From contig DATMYR010000080.1 of the NCBI GenBank assembly GCA_035560815.1, positions 40,725 to 104,724 on the forward strand: 64,000 nucleotides of DNA, given 5' to 3'. The stretch comes from UBA5314 sp035560815 (lineage in GTDB: Bacteria > Bacillota > Syntrophomonadia > Syntrophomonadales > Syntrophomonadaceae). Positions 18,687 through 26,975 of the stretch are shown one piece after another. The position numbers were made by a program, and so were the translations under genes. How positions within the stretch are numbered: position 1 is the stretch's first letter; each line of letters opens with the position of its first letter. The notes beneath the pieces are model-generated. The model saw only the letters and a program-made list of their open reading frames with translations. It searched no databases and had not been told where the DNA came from.

Positions 18687-19382
18687 CTATTCATCGAAAG
18701 AAATGCCATCTTGTTTGATTGATTCAATCATGCTGTTTTCCGCATTCTCAATATGATCCTGAGCTACCTGGCGGGACAATTGAGGATCGCGTGATTGAAT
18801 CGCTTCCACGATAACCCGATGCTCTTCCAGGGATTCTTCCCTGCGACCCGGAACGGCCAGGGAGGTTGTCCTACATCTCTGGATCTGCTCGCGCAGATTA
18901 TTGATTATGGTCCATAACCGTTTGTTGCGGCTCGCCTGATATATTGCTTCGTGAAATTTGGTATCCACTTCAATAAGTTTATCCATATCATTGCGAACGA
19001 TGGCCTCGGCCTTTTCAGCCAAAAGGCGTTCCATGTTTTCTAATTCCTCATCAGTAATCCGCTCGGCTGCCAGTCCGGCCGCCAGGCTTTCTAATGCGGC
19101 TCGAATTTCGAACACATCAGCGATATCCTTAAAAGAAAAATCGGCCACGTAGGCGCCTTTCCGAGGAACCATGACAATGAAGCCTTCCAACTCCAATTTG
19201 CGTAAAGCCTCGCGAATAGGTGTACGGGATACTCCTAATTCTTCTGCCAGTTGTATTTCCATCAGCCTCTCCCGGGGCTTCAAGGTGCCGCTGATAATCG
19301 CTTCCCGGATGGCATCTAGAACCAGTTCCCGCAATGGTTTATACGAATCGAGATTTACCGGTCGAAGCCTTTTTTCCTCCAT
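18687..19382 (-). CDS. GntR-family transcriptional regulator, FadR (FCD) subgroup
   Basis: 231 residues. An N-terminal winged helix (about 10-75) carries the GntR hallmark LAEELGVSRTPIREALRKLE; a C-terminal FCD helical ligand domain (about 85-220) has the conserved acidic/His pattern (DTKFHEAIY). FCD regulators bind organic acids or similar ligands, often with a metal. It replaces purR in the ispE-glmU interval known from Bacillus. With ispE just upstream and the nucleotidyltransferase 13 bp downstream, it is probably in one operon; its targets cannot be inferred. Confidence 0.93.
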   Translation of the reverse strand: MEEKRLRPVNLDSYKPLRELVLDAIREAIISGTLKPRERLMEIQLAEELGVSRTPIREALRKLELEGFIVMVPRKGAYVADFSFKDIADVFEIRAALESLAAGLAAERITDEELENMERLLAEKAEAIVRNDMDKLIEVDTKFHEAIYQASRNKRLWTIINNLREQIQRCRTTSLAVPGRREESLEEHRVIVEAIQSRDPQLSRQVAQDHIENAENSMIESIKQDGISFDE

Positions 19383-19389
19383 ATTAAGC

Positions 19390-20250
19390 TCACTCCCCCA
19401 TATATGATGAAACCAAGTAAACTTCCTGATAGCGCTCTTTCATTTTCTGCACTGCTTCTTGTGCCTTCTGGCCATCCTCAAAAACGCCGATGACACTCGG
19501 ACCGCTTCCAGACATAATCGATTGCAGGGCTCCCATTTTCTTCAATCCCTCTTTTATTTCTCCAATCTCTGGATGTCTCACCACGCTGACACTCTCCAGC
19601 ACATTGATCATATTGACGGCTATGCCTTGATAATCGCCATGCAGCCAGGCCTGCACAAAAGCCCGGTTATCAGGCCTTCGTGTTAGCTGTTCACAATTCA
19701 AATCAGCATAAACCTGAGCCGTCGACAATTGAAAAGCAGGCTTAACCAGAACCATATTAAGGCTGGGACCGGCTGGTAAGGGGGTTAAAATTTCTCCTCG
19801 GCCGGTGGCCATAGCTGTTCTGCCCTGCATACAAAAAGGCACATCTGATCCCAAGACGGCTCCAAGGTTCATTAAATCTACTGGGTTCACGCCCAGATCA
19901 AACAAACGATTTATTCCTATGAGAACCGCTGCCGCATCTGTACTCCCCCCAGCCAACCCGGCTCCCACAGGTATATTTTTCTCGATAAAGATCCGGACTC
20001 CTTCTTGATTTCCATATTTATCCATAATAGCCCAGGCTGCGCGGTAGGCCAGGTTCCCTTCGTCTTCAGGAATCAAGGTACTATTGCTCTGGACGATCAA
20101 GCTCTTTGCTTCCTCGATGTATACCCGGTCCACCAGATTAATCTGATGCATTAACGTTTCTAATTCATGATACCCATCAGCCCGTTTTCCTTTTACATCC
20201 AGGGTGAGATTCACTTTCGCCGGGGCTTCTATAATAATACTTCTTACCAC
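19390..20250 (-). CDS. ispE: 4-diphosphocytidyl-2-C-methyl-D-erythritol kinase
   Basis: 286 residues. APAKVNLTLDVKGKRADGYHEL is the family start (residues about 9-30, cited as a marker) and the GHMP-kinase ATP loop PVGAGLAGGSTDAAA lies near residue 92. It phosphorylates CDP-ME in the MEP isoprenoid pathway. The GTG start follows AGGAG. Gene order (ispE, regulator, glmU) follows the conserved Bacillota block. Confidence 0.96.
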   Translation of the reverse strand: MVRSIIIEAPAKVNLTLDVKGKRADGYHELETLMHQINLVDRVYIEEAKSLIVQSNSTLIPEDEGNLAYRAAWAIMDKYGNQEGVRIFIEKNIPVGAGLAGGSTDAAAVLIGINRLFDLGVNPVDLMNLGAVLGSDVPFCMQGRTAMATGRGEILTPLPAGPSLNMVLVKPAFQLSTAQVYADLNCEQLTRRPDNRAFVQAWLHGDYQGIAVNMINVLESVSVVRHPEIGEIKEGLKKMGALQSIMSGSGPSVIGVFEDGQKAQEAVQKMKERYQEVYLVSSYMGE

Positions 20251-20372
20251 GTCTAGGATTCTCCTGTTTCTTAAAAATTATAGCGTTAAACCCCTCATAC
20301 TCCAATGGTTTGCAACAAATTTACCTGAATTAAGACAAATGCTATGAAGACAGTTCAGTCTGCCAGCTCTTA

Positions 20373-20921
20373 TTAACGGGCCTCGTGAGAAAAAAGTTCC
20401 AGGCACTTAAATTTCACTTCTGCCTTTTCTGGCCGGCTCAAGCTTAATCCTTGATCAGATGTGGAAACCAGGCACAGAGGGGGAAATAATACACACCACC
20501 AGTTCTTGCCTTTCCCATCCCCGAGAATAATACGCACAGCCTGATAATTACCCTGGGGTAGTACCAGTTCGCCATAGGAGCGGGTTGGAAACTGGCAATC
20601 CCCCACCACAACCTGGACCGGATAACTATACCCTTGCTCCGTCACTACTTGAGAGGCTATGCTCTCCAGGCGAGGTATATCCTGAACAGCCAGGCACCGC
20701 GCTTCTTCCGCGCTGTTCAATCCTTGAAACTCTCCACGCATGAATACTACCACCGCATCGCGGACCTTGAGCTTTAAGGCTTGATCGGCAGGATCGTCAC
20801 TGTTGGCAATAATATGCAGGCGTAAAACTCGGTTATAGAGCGATTGATGGTTTACATACCATCCTCCTGCAGCAAGCAACGTTACGAATATAATGAGAAT
20901 AATTCCCTGAGTCCTTTTCAT
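20373..20921 (-). CDS. spoIIR: Stage II sporulation protein R (SpoIIR)
   Basis: 182 residues with an N-terminal signal/membrane helix (about 6-22), then LRLHIIANSDDPADQ, the diagnostic SpoIIR motif, and the conserved VVVGDCQFPTRSYGE block. SpoIIR is made in the forespore under sigma-F, is secreted into the intermembrane space and triggers SpoIIGA to process pro-sigma-E. GGAGGGG precedes the ATG, and a candidate sigma-F promoter lies just upstream. Confidence 0.95.
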   Translation of the reverse strand: MKRTQGIILIIFVTLLAAGGWYVNHQSLYNRVLRLHIIANSDDPADQALKLKVRDAVVVFMRGEFQGLNSAEEARCLAVQDIPRLESIASQVVTEQGYSYPVQVVVGDCQFPTRSYGELVLPQGNYQAVRIILGDGKGKNWWCVLFPPLCLVSTSDQGLSLSRPEKAEVKFKCLELFSHEAR

Positions 20922-20940
20922 AACTTCCCCTCCTTTTCGT

Positions 20941-20971
20941 AATTATTGCCCGCCAATCCGGTATGTTAAAC
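20941..20971 (-). promoter_or_regulatory. Candidate sigma-F-type promoter for spoIIR
   Basis: On the minus strand GTTTA (20971-20967), a 16-base spacer and GGCAATAATT (20950-20941) fit the sigma-F consensus (GYWTA, 15-16 bases, GGNRANAMTW). It lies 20 bases before the spoIIR ATG, so the leader would be very short. Known regulation of spoIIR by sigma-F makes this plausible. Confidence 0.55.
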
Positions 20972-21600
20972 AGCCCCGGTCACTTTGCTCCCATCCTTGA
21001 ATCAGTCTGGTGCCCTGCGGGGTTCTTATCCTTTTATCACTCAGGATTGTTTATCCATGCAATCAAGCAGGAATTAATAATTTAGCAAAGTTGTTATGAT
21101 GGCGCTATTAGGGCTTTCAAAATGGATACGAACATGCAAGCTAAAGTGCTGACTTAAATACGTCAGGTCCCCGTTTACCTTCCACTTCTATCTGCCATTA
21201 CAAATCAAATAGTTTTCAAATGGATTATTAAACCCAAATTAAATACTTGCTTGCGAAATCAATAAAAGAAGCGTTTATCAGCCCAGTTCATTTTCCCATG
21301 AAGGCGGGAAAATATGTTGGTATTGGGGAGAAGGCCTGGTGAGTATGTCATGATCGGGCGAGACATTATGGTCAAAGTTATAAAAAGTGATACAGGCTAC
21401 CACAGGCTGGCAACCAACGCCCTTAATGGACATTATCTTTAGCGAGGTATATGAAACCAACGATCGCCTTCTCCAAGCAAAATAACCGGATAAGACAGCA
21501 ACATCTTTTATTGGTAATAAGCCGAGTGGCCATGAGGCTTGTTATAAACAGTGAGAAAGTGAAAATGGAAGTTCATTAACAAACTAAGGAGGTTACTTCA
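20972..21600. other. About 630-bp gap between divergent spoIIR and flagellin genes
   Basis: No convincing gene. A short inverted repeat, ATTTTCCC/GGGAAAAT, spans 21290-21313. I looked for a flagellar sigma-D promoter (TAAA, 15 bases, GCCGATAA) and found only weak partial matches. I also looked for a cyclic-di-GMP riboswitch near 21380-21440 and could not match its core. The gap must hold the flagellin promoter and probably a long leader. Confidence 0.5.
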
Positions 21601-23214
21601 ATGATTATCAACCATAATATTACCGCTCTCAACACCCTTAATTCACTAAATAAAAACGAGAATGCTACTTCAAAATCCCTGGAAAAGTTATCCTCTGGTT
21701 ATCGCATCAACAACGCGTCCGACGACGCGGCAGGCCTTTCGATCTCCGAAAAAATGCGTGGTCAGATTCGTGGGCTTGACCAGGCGAAAACCAATGCTCA
21801 GACAGGTATTTCTCTGCTGCAGACCGCTGAAGGCGCGTTAAGCGAAACCACCAGCATTCTTCAGCGAGTTCGGGAGCTGGCTGTCCAGTCCGCCAGCGAC
21901 ACCGCTACCGACAGCGACCGCACCTCTTGCCAGCAAGAAGCCAGCCAGTTGCTGGATGAAGTGGACAACATTGCAAATACCACCCAGTTTAACACTAAAA
22001 ATCTACTGGACGGCACTCTGGCGGAGGGCAGCGCCACCTCCCTGGGCACCAAACTGAATTCCTTTAGCTTGAAGACGTCGGCTACCCAAGGCACGTCGGT
22101 GGGTAACACCGCGGTAAGTTCGCCCGTTACTATTACATCAGGCACCAACGACCAAATCAATCTTAATGTAGATGGAGGCGGTGCTCAACAGATCACCATT
22201 GCGGCAGGAACTTATAACAGCGCGTCCGACCTTGCGGCTGCTGTTAATACCGCAATCGGCAACAATTCCTCATTGTCGGGCAAGGTTACCGCGGAAGTAA
22301 CGTCCAGCGGCCATATCCAATTTATTTCCGCAAGTACCGGTACATCCAGTTCAGTCGCTGTAACAGCGGGAACAAACAATGCAAGTGGTTCCTTGGGGTT
22401 TACAACTGCATCGCAGACTGCCGGCACTGCCGCATCAAGTTCCGCAACCGGCAGCACAACGCTGGTTTCTTTGGCCGATAAGGATGGCAACAACCTGGGG
22501 TTAAAATCTGGCAACCGGATCAATATCAGCGTCATGGTAGGCGGACAAGAAAAGACAACCAGCCTGGACGTTACATCCACCACTACGCTGCAAAATTTGA
22601 CCGATCAGATCCATACCGCCATTGGCGGCGCTTCCAGTGTGACCATTGGCAGCGATAACCAGATCCATATCACCGGCCAGGCCGGTACCGCCAATGAAGT
22701 TTCCAATGTTACCCTGTCGGTGCAGAACTCGGCAACTGATACTGAGAAGACTGACGTGAAATTCGGCAACTACATGAGTGCTTATACCGAGACGCAGGCT
22801 GCCACTGATATGAAGACGGACAGTTCCGTGAAATTCCAGATCGGCGCCAACCAGAACCAGACAATGAGCATTAATATCAGCAAGATGGATAGGCAAGCTC
22901 TGGCCCTGTCCTCGGTGAATCTCAGCACTCAGGCAGGAGCGGAGGCAGCCATAACGGTAGTCGACAACGCCGTCAACAATGTGTCCAGCGAGCGTTCCAA
23001 ACTGGGTGCTTACGAAAACCGCCTGTCGAACACTATTGACAATCTAACTACAGCTTCGCAAAACATTACTTCCGCCGAGTCCAAGATCCGTGATGTTGAT
23101 ATGGCGGCGGAAATGACCAATTACCAGAAGAACTATGTGTTGCAGCAGGCTGCTCAGGCCATGCTGGCTCAGGCTAACCAACAGCCGCAACAGGTTCTGT
23201 CTTTGCTTAAATAA
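21601..23214 (+). CDS. hag: Flagellin
   Basis: 537 residues. The conserved ends form the D0/D1 domains: MIINHNITALNTLNSLNKNE at the start, SGYRINNASDDAAGLSISEKMRGQ near residue 33 (cited in part), and MTNYQKNYVLQQAAQAML at the C-terminus. The middle (about 170-430) is a Ser/Thr/Gly-rich variable region that would be surface exposed and is rich in possible O-glycosylation sites. AAGGAGG precedes the ATG. It is exported by the flagellar type III system and polymerises into the filament. Confidence 0.97.
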   Translation: MIINHNITALNTLNSLNKNENATSKSLEKLSSGYRINNASDDAAGLSISEKMRGQIRGLDQAKTNAQTGISLLQTAEGALSETTSILQRVRELAVQSASDTATDSDRTSCQQEASQLLDEVDNIANTTQFNTKNLLDGTLAEGSATSLGTKLNSFSLKTSATQGTSVGNTAVSSPVTITSGTNDQINLNVDGGGAQQITIAAGTYNSASDLAAAVNTAIGNNSSLSGKVTAEVTSSGHIQFISASTGTSSSVAVTAGTNNASGSLGFTTASQTAGTAASSSATGSTTLVSLADKDGNNLGLKSGNRINISVMVGGQEKTTSLDVTSTTTLQNLTDQIHTAIGGASSVTIGSDNQIHITGQAGTANEVSNVTLSVQNSATDTEKTDVKFGNYMSAYTETQAATDMKTDSSVKFQIGANQNQTMSINISKMDRQALALSSVNLSTQAGAEAAITVVDNAVNNVSSERSKLGAYENRLSNTIDNLTTASQNITSAESKIRDVDMAAEMTNYQKNYVLQQAAQAMLAQANQQPQQVLSLLK

Positions 23215-23245
23215 TTAGGACAGTGGTATAAACCGATAGCGATGC

Positions 23246-23278
23246 AAAGGGGGCGGTGCCTGGTGTCCCGTCCCCTTT
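23246..23278 (+). terminator. Hairpin after flagellin, probable terminator
   Basis: AAAGGGG...CCCCTTT arms with an inner CGG/CCG form a strong stem 31 bases after the flagellin stop, followed by a weak T-rich stretch. It probably ends most flagellin transcripts and leaves flgD under reduced read-through or its own promoter. Confidence 0.6.
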
Positions 23279-23302
23279 CATTGAATATGTAATAAAGAAA
23301 AA

Positions 23303-23413
23303 ATGTCAGCAACTTCAACCAGCAGTAGTAATTGTATTACACCCTCGATCGGTAGTTCACCCACAAGCTCATCCAACAGCAGCACAAGGAAAAGTGGCCT
23401 AAGAAAGGAGTGA
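23303..23413 (+). pseudogene. Partial tandem duplicate of the 5' end of flgD (36-codon ORF)
   Basis: The ATG at 23303 opens a 36-residue frame, MSATSTSSSNCITPSIGSS..., that closely copies the first about 33 residues of the adjacent FlgD (MSTTSTSSDYWITPSTSSS...). DNA similarity runs over about 98 bp (23303-23400 against 23419-23515). The frame stops just before the flgD start and overlaps its ribosome site. It lacks a good ribosome site of its own and the FlgD core, so it is a duplication scar or possibly a leader peptide. Confidence 0.7.
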
Positions 23414-23418
23414 AGAAT

Positions 23419-23868
23419 ATGTCAACAACTTCAACCAGCAGTGATTACTGGATTACACCCTCGACCAGCAGTTCATCCACAAGCTCATCCAGTAGCACCA
23501 AGGGTAAAAGCAACGTAACTGATTTTGAAACGTTTGTAAAGATTTTAAGTGCCGAACTTAAGAATCAAGATCCGACAAACCCAGTAAGTAATACCGAATA
23601 CGTTTCGCAAATGGCCCAAATTTATTCGCTGCAAGAATTAAACAGCATCAATAACAGCAACACAACTTCTCAAGCCTGTAGTATGATCGGCAAAACAGTC
23701 ACCTATGGAACAACCGACTCTTCAGGAAATTCTGCCAGCACCACAGGTGTGGTAGATGCCGTTGTCATTAATGACAATACTGCTTACTTGAAGGTAAACG
23801 GCTCGAACATAAGCCTTAGCAACGTCATCCAGGTCGAAGATTCTAGTAGTTCCACAGCAACTGAATAG
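23419..23868 (+). CDS. flgD: Flagellar hook-capping protein FlgD
   Basis: 149 residues from the ATG at 23419 (AAAGGAG eight bases upstream; a GTG at 23410 is less well placed). After a Ser/Thr-rich N-terminal tail comes the FlgD signature: FETFVKILSAELKNQDPTNP, then SNTEYVSQMAQIYSLQEL (residues about 35-75). The short C-terminal part covers only part of the larger FlgD beta domains of enterobacteria, as is usual in Clostridia. FlgD caps the growing hook. It normally lies in the large fla/che operon; here it lies beside flagellin. Confidence 0.93.
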   Translation: MSTTSTSSDYWITPSTSSSSTSSSSSTKGKSNVTDFETFVKILSAELKNQDPTNPVSNTEYVSQMAQIYSLQELNSINNSNTTSQACSMIGKTVTYGTTDSSGNSASTTGVVDAVVINDNTAYLKVNGSNISLSNVIQVEDSSSSTATE

Positions 23869-23971
23869 GCGGCTCTTGGAACACAATAAAAATAATCAGC
23901 TGGACCCCTGGTGGGAGGCTGAGTTCTATTTCGGACTGACTAAAGAAATAGAAAACAGGAGGTAATTAAAA

Positions 23972-25423
23972 ATGTCTTCAGCTATTTATTCAGCTGTATC
24001 CGGTTTGAAAGCTCAACAGCAAAAACTGGATGTAATCAGTAATAATATCGCTAATATCAATACTGCGGGCTATAAAAGCCAGCGGGTTTCTTTCAGCGAT
24101 CTTCTTAGTCAAACTATAAAAGGGGCCACGGCACCGAGCTCGTCCTCCAACACAGGAGGTATCAATCCTATGCAGGTTGGCCTGGGAGTTTCAGTGAGTT
24201 CTATTGATACCGATATGTCCACGGGTAGTACTGAATCCACGGGAAATTCCATGGATGTCTCCATAGGCGGCGATGGCTATTTTATTGTAACCGGCGGCAG
24301 CAACAGCGACTATGAATTCACCCGGGCCGGAAACTTTGGCGTAGACAAAAACGGAAATTTGACGGTAAACGGTATGAAGGTCTGCGGCTGGCAGAGTCGT
24401 ACAACCAATTCCGACGGCACCTACAGTTATAACACCCAATCATCCGTAGAAGGGATTAATTTGTTTTCCGACAGCTATAACGGGAATAAAAAGATCATTG
24501 CACCCAAGGCAACTACCAGCGCCACGCTGTCAGGCAATCTGGATCCTACAGCCACAGCGATCGGCAGCGGACTAAGCAGTATTGGCAGCAGCACCACTTC
24601 CGGTACAACTACCACAACCATCGCCGCGGATACTACCGATGGTTCATTGAAGAAAACGGTCACCGATTCGTCAACGAGCAGTACCAGTACGTCTACGGTA
24701 GACCCAGACTCTACCTCCACCATGACGGTATATGACTCCGAGGGTAATAAATATGAAGCAAAGGTAAACTACTATAAATGTTATACGGATTCTACTACCA
24801 GTAATACCACCTGGTACTGGAATGTGACCTCCGGTTCCAGCAGCCTCAGCGTTTCCAGCCCAACCTCCGGTTATGTTGAATTTGACAGCAACGGCAAATT
24901 GGTCACAGGAAGCAGCTACTCCACTACTCCCAGTGTAACCCTGCAACCAGCTTCATCAGTAGGCTCCAGTTCCTTTAGCGTTAAACTGGATATGTCAGGC
25001 CTTTCCACCTACACCAGCAGCAGCGACAGCTCGGTAACAGTTGATGCAGACGGATATGCTGCGGGAGAGCTCAGCGGCGTAAGTATTGGCAGCGACGGTA
25101 TTATTACCGGCAGTTACAGCAATGGACAAAAACAACCATTGGCCCAAATTGCCCTGGCCACATTTACCAATCCCAGTGGACTGTCAAAAGTTGGCGACAA
25201 TTTATACACGACTACGGTAAACTCTGGAGATTTTAACGGGGGTGTTACGGCCGGTTCCAGCGGCACAGGCACATTGAGCTCCGGTACATTGGAGGGATCC
25301 AATGTGGACCTATCGTCGGAATTCAGTGATTTGGCGGTGACTCAACGAGCATATCAGGCAAACAGTAAAGTGATTACCACTTCCGATAGCATGATGGAAA
25401 CATTGATTAATATGATTCGTTAA
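23972..25423 (+). CDS. flgE: Flagellar hook protein FlgE
   Basis: 483 residues. It starts with SSAIYSAVSGLKAQQQKLDVISNNIANINTAGYKSQRV (rod/hook family signature, cited as a marker, residues 2-39) and ends with SEFSDLAVTQRAYQANSKVITTSD-like sequence and METLINMIR. The central region is Ser/Thr/Gly-rich. It builds the hook joining basal body and filament. AGGAGG lies before the ATG. Order flgD-flgE is normal, but the position inside the filament cluster is not. Confidence 0.95.
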   Translation: MSSAIYSAVSGLKAQQQKLDVISNNIANINTAGYKSQRVSFSDLLSQTIKGATAPSSSSNTGGINPMQVGLGVSVSSIDTDMSTGSTESTGNSMDVSIGGDGYFIVTGGSNSDYEFTRAGNFGVDKNGNLTVNGMKVCGWQSRTTNSDGTYSYNTQSSVEGINLFSDSYNGNKKIIAPKATTSATLSGNLDPTATAIGSGLSSIGSSTTSGTTTTTIAADTTDGSLKKTVTDSSTSSTSTSTVDPDSTSTMTVYDSEGNKYEAKVNYYKCYTDSTTSNTTWYWNVTSGSSSLSVSSPTSGYVEFDSNGKLVTGSSYSTTPSVTLQPASSVGSSSFSVKLDMSGLSTYTSSSDSSVTVDADGYAAGELSGVSIGSDGIITGSYSNGQKQPLAQIALATFTNPSGLSKVGDNLYTTTVNSGDFNGGVTAGSSGTGTLSSGTLEGSNVDLSSEFSDLAVTQRAYQANSKVITTSDSMMETLINMIR

Positions 25424-25484
25424 GTGTTGTATTAGAAGGCGGCTTAGACAGGAACCCTTACTTGGATAGGAGGAGTGGGAGACT

Positions 25485-26948
25485 ATGAGTGGTACATTTA
25501 GCGTTTATCATATTGCCAGTAGCGGTATGTCTGTCTATCAGGCAAATTTGTCGGTAGTGAGCCATAACCTATCAAACGTTAACACAACTGGTTCTTCCCG
25601 TCAACGAGCGACCACCGCAGAAAAAACCATCGATGCTGCGAACGGCACAGCCTATGGCGATGGTGTTAGTGTGACGGAAGTAAGCCGGATCAGGGATACA
25701 TTGATTGACAACACATACCGTCAGGACAATGCGAAAGCATCTTATTGGGATGTGAAAAACAACCTGCTCGAAGATGCTGAAACCTTGCTAAATGAGTATA
25801 GCTCTAGCAGTTCAGACGAATCAACCGGACTGCAGCAAACTATCAAAGATTTCTATAATAGCTGGGACGACCTGACAAGTGATCCCAGCAGCCAAAGTTC
25901 ACGCAGCCAGGTGGTGGAATACGCAACCGCTCTTGTGGACACCATTAATCAAATCAATGACCAGCTAATTCAAATGCAGCAGGAAGCCAGCGGCGAGGTC
26001 ACCGATAGCGTGGACAGCATCAATAATATCGCCCAGCAAATAGCCAAATTAAACAGTCAAATTAGGATGGGGAATAGCAGCGGCAGTTCTGTAAATGATT
26101 TGAAAGACCAGCAGGATGAATTGCTGGATGAGTTGTCTGCTCAAGTGAATATCAATGTTCAGGAAGGGTCTAATGGCGCCGTCAAAGTTAGTATTGGCGG
26201 CATTACCCTGGTAGAAGACAACACCGTTAATAAGCTGGCTGCTGTGCAAAACGGTGACACCATAACAGTTGAATGGCCCCAGTTCGATTGTGATGCGCAA
26301 ATTACGAGCGGCAGCCTTAAGGCCTATTTGGAAGAAGCTGACTCAAGTGCGGTCACTGCCATTACGGACACATCGACCTATGATTTTAACACTGACAGCT
26401 GCAGTTCAATCGGTAATTTGCGGCAGGGCCTGAATGATTTGATTACAACTATCGCTGACAAGGTGAACAACTTGCTGACTTCCGGAAAAGATTTAGATGG
26501 GAATTCCGGGCAGGCTCTTTTCGTTACAAAAGACTCTAATAAACCTATGCAAATCGGGAATATAACAATCGATTCCGATATCGAAAATGATGTGGATAAA
26601 ATCGCCGCCGGGACAAGCGGCGAGTCGGACGATAGTACCATTGCCTCGGAAATAAGTAGCCTGCAGGATGAAACCAATTTTAGCTATGATGGTTTGGTTG
26701 TAAATACCACCGACTTCTATCAGCAGCTTACTTCGTGGATCGGGACGGCCGGGAACACGGCCAGCAGCAACTATGACACCCAGGATACTTTGCTCCAAGA
26801 GGTGAAAACCCAGCGGGATTCCCTATCTTCCATTTCCACCGATGACGAATTAGCCGCCATGATTGTATACCAGAACGCCTATAATGCCAATGCCAAGGTG
26901 TTCAGCATCATAGACAGTTTGCTTAATGATTTTATCAAGGATGTTTAA
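25485..26948 (+). CDS. flgK: Flagellar hook-associated protein FlgK, copy 1
   Basis: 487 residues. The N-terminus follows the hook-junction pattern (IASSGMSVYQANLSVVSHNL, SNVNTTGSSRQRA), with an extended helical region (about 90-215). The C-terminus AMIVYQNAYNANAKVFSIID is typical of FlgK. HAP1 joins hook and filament. It lies 61 bp after flgE with GGAGGAG before the ATG. A second, diverged FlgK follows after 27 bp. Confidence 0.92.
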   Translation: MSGTFSVYHIASSGMSVYQANLSVVSHNLSNVNTTGSSRQRATTAEKTIDAANGTAYGDGVSVTEVSRIRDTLIDNTYRQDNAKASYWDVKNNLLEDAETLLNEYSSSSSDESTGLQQTIKDFYNSWDDLTSDPSSQSSRSQVVEYATALVDTINQINDQLIQMQQEASGEVTDSVDSINNIAQQIAKLNSQIRMGNSSGSSVNDLKDQQDELLDELSAQVNINVQEGSNGAVKVSIGGITLVEDNTVNKLAAVQNGDTITVEWPQFDCDAQITSGSLKAYLEEADSSAVTAITDTSTYDFNTDSCSSIGNLRQGLNDLITTIADKVNNLLTSGKDLDGNSGQALFVTKDSNKPMQIGNITIDSDIENDVDKIAAGTSGESDDSTIASEISSLQDETNFSYDGLVVNTTDFYQQLTSWIGTAGNTASSNYDTQDTLLQEVKTQRDSLSSISTDDELAAMIVYQNAYNANAKVFSIIDSLLNDFIKDV

Positions 26949-26975
26949 TATTACCCACCAAATGGAGGGAAACAA

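Noticed and set aside
21361..21450. Possible cyclic-di-GMP riboswitch upstream of flagellin
   Set aside because: The conserved core sequences of that class could not be found on either strand.
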